Source of the DNA: Ensifer sp. MPMI2T
GTDB taxonomy: Bacteria; Pseudomonadota; Alphaproteobacteria; Rhizobiales; Rhizobiaceae
Direction of reading: 5' to 3'
Assembly: GCF_004827385.1 (NCBI RefSeq)
Contig: NZ_SRXN01000015.1
Coordinates: 62,001 to 126,000, forward strand
Length of the DNA: 64,000 bases
In this document: positions 60,859-64,000 of the stretch, one piece after another
Layout of the letters: each line of letters opens with the position of its first letter
How positions within the stretch are numbered: position 1 is the first letter of the stretch
The notes under the pieces: generated by a model
The model's database searches: none
Seen by the model: only the letters and a program-made list of their open reading frames with translations
What the model was told of the DNA's origin: nothing
Translations under genes and position numbers: made by a program

Positions 60859-61455
60859 TTAGAGGACGCCGGTCATGATGCCGAGGCCCGCAAGCGCCAT
60901 CGCACTGCCGCCGAGCTGCGTTGCGATGTAGGACTTGGCGCCGACGCGTCCAAGGGCGAAGCCCAATCCGATGCCGGCGACATGCAGCAATGCGGTCGCA
61001 GCCATGAAACCGAGTGCGTATTGGACGCCAGATGTATCCATCGGCATTTCCGCACCGTGGGCATGGCCGTGGAAGATCGCGAAGAGGCTGGCGACGCCCA
61101 TTGCAACAGCGGTCGGCGGGTTCCAACGAAGCGCGACCGCGAGGCCAAGCACGATCACAGACGCCGCGATGCCGATCTCGACAAAAGGCACGCCGATCCC
61201 TTCGATCCCCAGGGCGCCGCCGGCGGCCATCATCAACACGAAGCTTGCCGGCACGAGCCAGAGGGCGCGTCCGCCGATAATGGAGGCAAATGTGCCGACG
61301 GCGACCATGGCGAGGATATGGTCCACGCCGCCGACCGGGTGCATGAAGCCGTGAGCCAGGCCGCCTGCCGCGCCGACGCCGGTGTGCGCATGGGCCACGG
61401 CCGGGAGGGCTGCGGCGACCAATGCCAGCAGACCGCTTTTGATTGCTGCTTTCAT
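60859..61455 (-). CDS. hupE: HupE/UreJ-family metal permease-like protein
   Basis: 198 residues: signal peptide ending V-A-H-A-H-T, then six hydrophobic helices. The family signature H-P-V-G-G-V-D-H-I-L-A-M near 38-50 and F-H-G-H-A-H-G near 127 supply His-rich metal sites. HupE/UreJ proteins are nickel (or cobalt) permeases or accessory proteins of hydrogenase and urease systems. No such enzyme is adjacent, so a general nickel or cobalt role is likely; a link to the B12-related EutA is only speculative. Divergent from a LysR gene. Confidence 0.92.
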   Translation of the reverse strand: MKAAIKSGLLALVAAALPAVAHAHTGVGAAGGLAHGFMHPVGGVDHILAMVAVGTFASIIGGRALWLVPASFVLMMAAGGALGIEGIGVPFVEIGIAASVIVLGLAVALRWNPPTAVAMGVASLFAIFHGHAHGAEMPMDTSGVQYALGFMAATALLHVAGIGLGFALGRVGAKSYIATQLGGSAMALAGLGIMTGVL

Positions 61456-61556
61456 CTTTCAGTTCCCTTGATGTTGCGAACGATTTTGCAGATGCCGCTC
61501 GGTACCTGTGCGGATCTCATTGGGGGCGAACCTGCTACGTTGAAAATCAACCATCT

Positions 61557-61594
61557 ACGCACGAAAGTAAATTTTAATCTCTTTACGTGTGCGT
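61557..61594. promoter_or_regulatory. Imperfect inverted repeat upstream of a LysR gene
   Basis: ACGCAC / GTGCGT outer arms (61557-61562, 61589-61594) with inner GTAAA / TTTAC arms (61567-61571, 61582-61586). Between divergent hupE and LysR genes, 23 bases from the LysR start: candidate LysR operator. Confidence 0.55.
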
Positions 61595-61616
61595 TAAGTT
61601 TTTTTATGCTCCACGC

Positions 61617-62552
61617 ATGAAAAATCTCACGTTTCGGCAGTTGAAGTCGATACGAGCGATCGAGGCGCACAGCAAGATCGTCGGCGCCGCGAAAGCGCTC
61701 GGATTGACCGCTCCGGCCGTCACTTTGCAGTTGAAGCAGATCGAGGCGGAAGCCGGCGTGCAGCTGTTCGAGCGCATGGCCCACGGGATGTTTCCGACGG
61801 AAGCCGGACACGCGGTTCTGGCTGCAGCTCGTGATATCGAGGAGCGCCTTTCGCTGCTGGAAACGGAGCTCGACGCCTTCAAGGGCGTCAAGCGCGGGCA
61901 CATTGCCGTTGGCGCGGTTTCGACGGTCAAGTATTTCGCGAAGCCGATGGTCGTTGCCTTTTCGAGCGCCTATCCCGACATCGACCTCGAGCTTTTCATC
62001 GACCGCCGCACCGAAACGGTTGAGCGGTTAAGGAATCGAACGATTGACGTCGCGCTGCTCGGGCGCCCGCCGCGGGAGTTTTCGGTGCGCGCGGCCGTCT
62101 TCGGGGAGCATTCGCTGGTCGTCGTCAGTGCACCCAATCACCCGCTTGCCAAGCGGCAGGGCATTTCGAAGGCGGAAATTGCGCGCGAGCATTTTTTCCT
62201 GCGCAGCCCGGACTCCGCAACACGCAACTTCTTCGACCGGTTCATGAGCGAGATTCCCGGAAGGGCCGATGGGCCCAACACGGAGATGGAGTCGATCGAG
62301 GATATCAAACGGGCGGTGATGGCGGATACCAGCGTCGCGTTTCTTGCGGCGCACAGCGTCGCTGCCGAGGTTCAGGCAGGCGAACTGACGATCCTTGATG
62401 TCGTCGGTCTGCCGATCCGCCGGCAATGGTTCGCCGTCAGCCGGACCGATCGCGCGATGACGCCGGTCATTGCAGCTTTCGAGGAGTTTCTCGCGACGCA
62501 GGGTAAGGAATTCCTGCCGGACCTCTTGACCGCGGAGGATGTGGCCCCCTGA
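61617..62552 (+). CDS. LysR-family regulator (CbbR-like)
   Basis: 311 residues from ATG 61617. Helix-turn-helix at about 4-62 (F-R-Q-L-K-S-I-R-A-I-E-A-H-S-K-I-V-G-A-A), and a sensor domain with G-H-I-A-V-G-A-V-S-T-V-K-Y-F and I-D-V-A-L-L-G-R-P-P. The N-terminal half resembles CbbR, the activator of Calvin-cycle genes, but no cbb gene is in the window. Divergent from hupE, with an inverted repeat between them; the two are a plausible regulator/target pair. Confidence 0.9.
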   Translation: MKNLTFRQLKSIRAIEAHSKIVGAAKALGLTAPAVTLQLKQIEAEAGVQLFERMAHGMFPTEAGHAVLAAARDIEERLSLLETELDAFKGVKRGHIAVGAVSTVKYFAKPMVVAFSSAYPDIDLELFIDRRTETVERLRNRTIDVALLGRPPREFSVRAAVFGEHSLVVVSAPNHPLAKRQGISKAEIAREHFFLRSPDSATRNFFDRFMSEIPGRADGPNTEMESIEDIKRAVMADTSVAFLAAHSVAAEVQAGELTILDVVGLPIRRQWFAVSRTDRAMTPVIAAFEEFLATQGKEFLPDLLTAEDVAP

Positions 62553-62587
62553 TCTTCGGGGGGCCCGCTTTGTCACTTTTTATCGGC

Positions 62588-63457
62588 TTATCGGCCGTTG
62601 CGCGACGCTTCCGTCTGGCGGAGGAACTCGATCACGCGCGCGTTGGTGGCCGCGGATGTTTGCTCAGAGACTGGAACGTCCCAATATTGCGATCCGGGGA
62701 TGCATTCCTGGAGATACCGCGCGGCCGATGTCGCGTGGGAGGCGTCGGCCCCGGGAATGATCAGCGTCGGGATGTTCAGGCGCAACAGGTCCTCCGGTTC
62801 GGCGCCGGGTGAGGTGTCCCTGTCGAGCAGTGTTCTCGGCATGCCCGCGAGGATCGCCTTGTAATGATCGACGTTCAGCCGAACATAGCGCTCCGCGAAC
62901 TTCGGATCGTGCCTTAGAACCGAGACCCAAGGACCGCCCCGAGGATCAGCGCCAAAGGCCTTGTTGCTCTCTTTGGCCAGCGCGACAACCGCCTCCAGGC
63001 CGTTCTGGTGGACGAAGGCCAGGTGCTCGGCGAAGCGCTGATGGCCAGCGATGCGATAACGCGCGCCACCGACCGGCCAGAAGAGCACCATGCCGAGCAC
63101 GGATTCGGGAAGCTCGGCCGCAAAGGCGGCGACAACGCTGCAGCCCATGCAACCGCCCATCAGATACGCCTTGTCGATGCCGAGATAGTCGAGCAGGCCC
63201 TTGCCCTGCCTGACATAATCCGACCAGGTCACCCGTTCGACGCGGCCGCCGGACTGGCCGGTCTCGCGCCGGTCGAAGGTGATGCAGGTAAAGTGCTGAG
63301 GCAGTTGTTCCAGGAATTGGATCTCGGCATAGATGCCCTGCGTCCGCCATTTCTCGATGGTCGCATCGAAGCCGCCGGGCGAGTACATGAGCAACGGTGG
63401 TCCTGAACCCAATACATCGTAGCGTGTCGCGATGCCGTCGATCGTTGTCATTGCCAT
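62588..63457 (-). CDS. Alpha/beta-hydrolase with a probable Cys nucleophile
   Basis: 289 residues from ATG 63457 (AGGAGG seven bases upstream). Alpha/beta-hydrolase fold: oxyanion region S-P-G-G-F-D near 26-31, F-D-R-R-E-T-G-Q-S-G near 61-70, elbow G-G-C-M-G-C at 101-106 where the usual G-x-S-x-G would be, an Asp in I-I-P-G-A-D near 230 and no certain acid/His pair (a C-terminal His is present only as D-A-S-H). So the nucleophile would be Cys103, as in dienelactone hydrolases. It may open a lactone or cleave a ring-fission product. Downstream of the RraA-like gene with a structured 232-bp spacer. Confidence 0.85.
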   Translation of the reverse strand: MAMTTIDGIATRYDVLGSGPPLLMYSPGGFDATIEKWRTQGIYAEIQFLEQLPQHFTCITFDRRETGQSGGRVERVTWSDYVRQGKGLLDYLGIDKAYLMGGCMGCSVVAAFAAELPESVLGMVLFWPVGGARYRIAGHQRFAEHLAFVHQNGLEAVVALAKESNKAFGADPRGGPWVSVLRHDPKFAERYVRLNVDHYKAILAGMPRTLLDRDTSPGAEPEDLLRLNIPTLIIPGADASHATSAARYLQECIPGSQYWDVPVSEQTSAATNARVIEFLRQTEASRNGR

Positions 63458-63496
63458 ATTCAATCCTCCTCGAAACGGCGCATCATCCTTTTCAAA

Positions 63497-63632
63497 GCCG
63501 CCTGCCCTATGCGCGCCTCGGACCGTGCCTCGAAAGGCACGGTAACGCGTCGGGGCAGGCGGCTTCTGAACGTGTCGCGCCCGTCAGGGCGCACCGATCA
63601 CCGATCTGGATCGGACCGACCCAAATCGGTGA
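63497..63632. promoter_or_regulatory. Structured segment between RraA-like and hydrolase genes
   Basis: Three consecutive hairpins. A: AAGCCGCCTGCCC / GGGCAGGCGGCTT arms (63495-63507, 63553-63565) enclosing CCGTGCCT-CGAA-AGGCACGG (63523-63542). B: GCGCCC-GTCA-GGGCGC (63577-63592). C: TCACCGAT / ATCGGTGA (63598-63605, 63625-63632). No T-run on the transcribed (minus) strand. Could be a leader structure, a processing site or a repeat element. Confidence 0.55.
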
Positions 63633-63689
63633 GCAATTTTGATTGGTTAGAGTGGGAGGCGGGCGGAAACCGCTCACACTTATCCCGCT

Positions 63690-64000
63690 CTAAACGCCAT
63701 CGCAGCCGAGCTTTTTCAGGCTTTCGTCCACCCAGAGCTTCGGATCGAGCTTGCCAGCGAGCGTGTTGGCGAGTGTTTTCGCTTCCGCCTCGTTCTTGGC
63801 TTTCGCCGTGGCATAGACGCCCTCGACCTGGTCGAACGGTATGCAGACGAGGCCGTCGTCATCGCCGAGCATGAGATCGCCCGGCTCGATGATCATTCCG
63901 CAAAGGGAGATCGGAACGTTGATCTCTCCCGGTCCGTCCTTATAGGGGCCGCGATGGGTGATGCCGGCGGCGAAGACCGGGAAGGTATTGGTCTTGATCC
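63690..64000 (-). CDS. RraA-family aldolase, C-terminal part (5' end outside window)
   Basis: The frame is open to the right edge, giving about 103 codons that include H-R-G-P-Y-K-D-G-P-G-E-I-N-V-P-I-S, I-E-P-G-D-L-M-L-G-D-D-D-G and L-V-C-I-P-F. These match the RraA-like group with 4-hydroxy-4-methyl-2-oxoglutarate/4-carboxy-4-hydroxy-2-oxoadipate aldolase, Mg- or Mn-dependent enzymes ending the protocatechuate 4,5-cleavage and gallate routes. The G-D-D-D-G segment holds the metal-site acids. The R-x-x-x-D motif needed to decide the activity lies outside. Upstream of the hydrolase gene in the same direction. Confidence 0.88.
   Translation of the reverse strand, partial: IKTNTFPVFAAGITHRGPYKDGPGEINVPISLCGMIIEPGDLMLGDDDGLVCIPFDQVEGVYATAKAKNEAEAKTLANTLAGKLDPKLWVDESLKKLGCDGV

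Overview
The window reads as high-GC alphaproteobacterial DNA, most probably from the Sinorhizobium/Ensifer group of the Rhizobiales. Evidence: four 104-bp copies of a two-palindrome element that looks like RIME1 plus two related mosaics; Atu4866-type and DUF930 proteins; a MucR-like segment; and many ABC importers each next to its own regulator, as on rhizobial chromids and megaplasmids. No rRNA, tRNA, CRISPR array, insertion sequence or replication origin was seen. The genus is inference.

Layout. 0-2.7 kb: the end of an EAL-domain gene, a LysR regulator with a palindrome on its own start codon, an Atu4866-type secreted protein and a short-chain dehydrogenase. 2.8-10.4 kb: a minus-strand locus encoding, in transcription order, a small secreted Cys-rich protein, a GH19-like muramidase/chitinase ending in a MucR-like N-terminal segment, a papain-like protease joined to a degenerate alpha/beta-hydrolase, an SGNH-hydrolase/caspase fusion, a previously uncalled 38-residue secreted peptide and a large polytopic membrane protein. 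This is the best candidate for an undescribed system. 11-18 kb: phasin-like protein, GH25 lysozyme lipoprotein, FtrA and FtrD of a ferrous iron uptake system without FtrB/FtrC, peptidase T and maleylacetate reductase.

18-25.5 kb: a LacI-controlled operon for a furanosidic sugar (substrate-binding protein, two permeases, GH127 hydrolase, ATPase) with paired operators around a TTGACA box. 25.5-28.4 kb: a DUF6064 membrane protein, a Tat-exported aldo/keto reductase and a DUF930 protein. 28.4-33.2 kb: a PrpF/GalD-type tautomerase operon with a NitT/TauT-type importer whose ATPase gene carries a one-base frameshift, opposite a LysR gene. 33.5-39.5 kb: a second sugar importer operon ending in an FGE-fold protein without catalytic cysteines and a beta-propeller protein. 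39.5-43.8 kb: a third sugar importer whose two RbsC-like permeases are fused in one chain.

44-60.3 kb: a mosaic aromatic-acid catabolic region: Rieske dioxygenase, Rieske ferredoxin, flavin/2Fe-2S reductase, FAD monooxygenase, bicupin dioxygenase-like protein, two dihydroxyphthalate-decarboxylase-like proteins, an ACMSD-like amidohydrolase, two class II aldolase/decarboxylases, an orphan EutA, two IclR regulators and one LysR regulator. A plausible reading is dihydroxylation of a carboxylated aromatic, decarboxylation and ring cleavage; GalD-like and RraA-like genes elsewhere in the window could serve the lower pathway and maleylacetate reductase another branch. 60.4-64 kb: a small ORF, HupE, a LysR regulator, an alpha/beta-hydrolase with a likely Cys nucleophile, a structured intercistronic segment and the end of an RraA-like aldolase gene that leaves the window.
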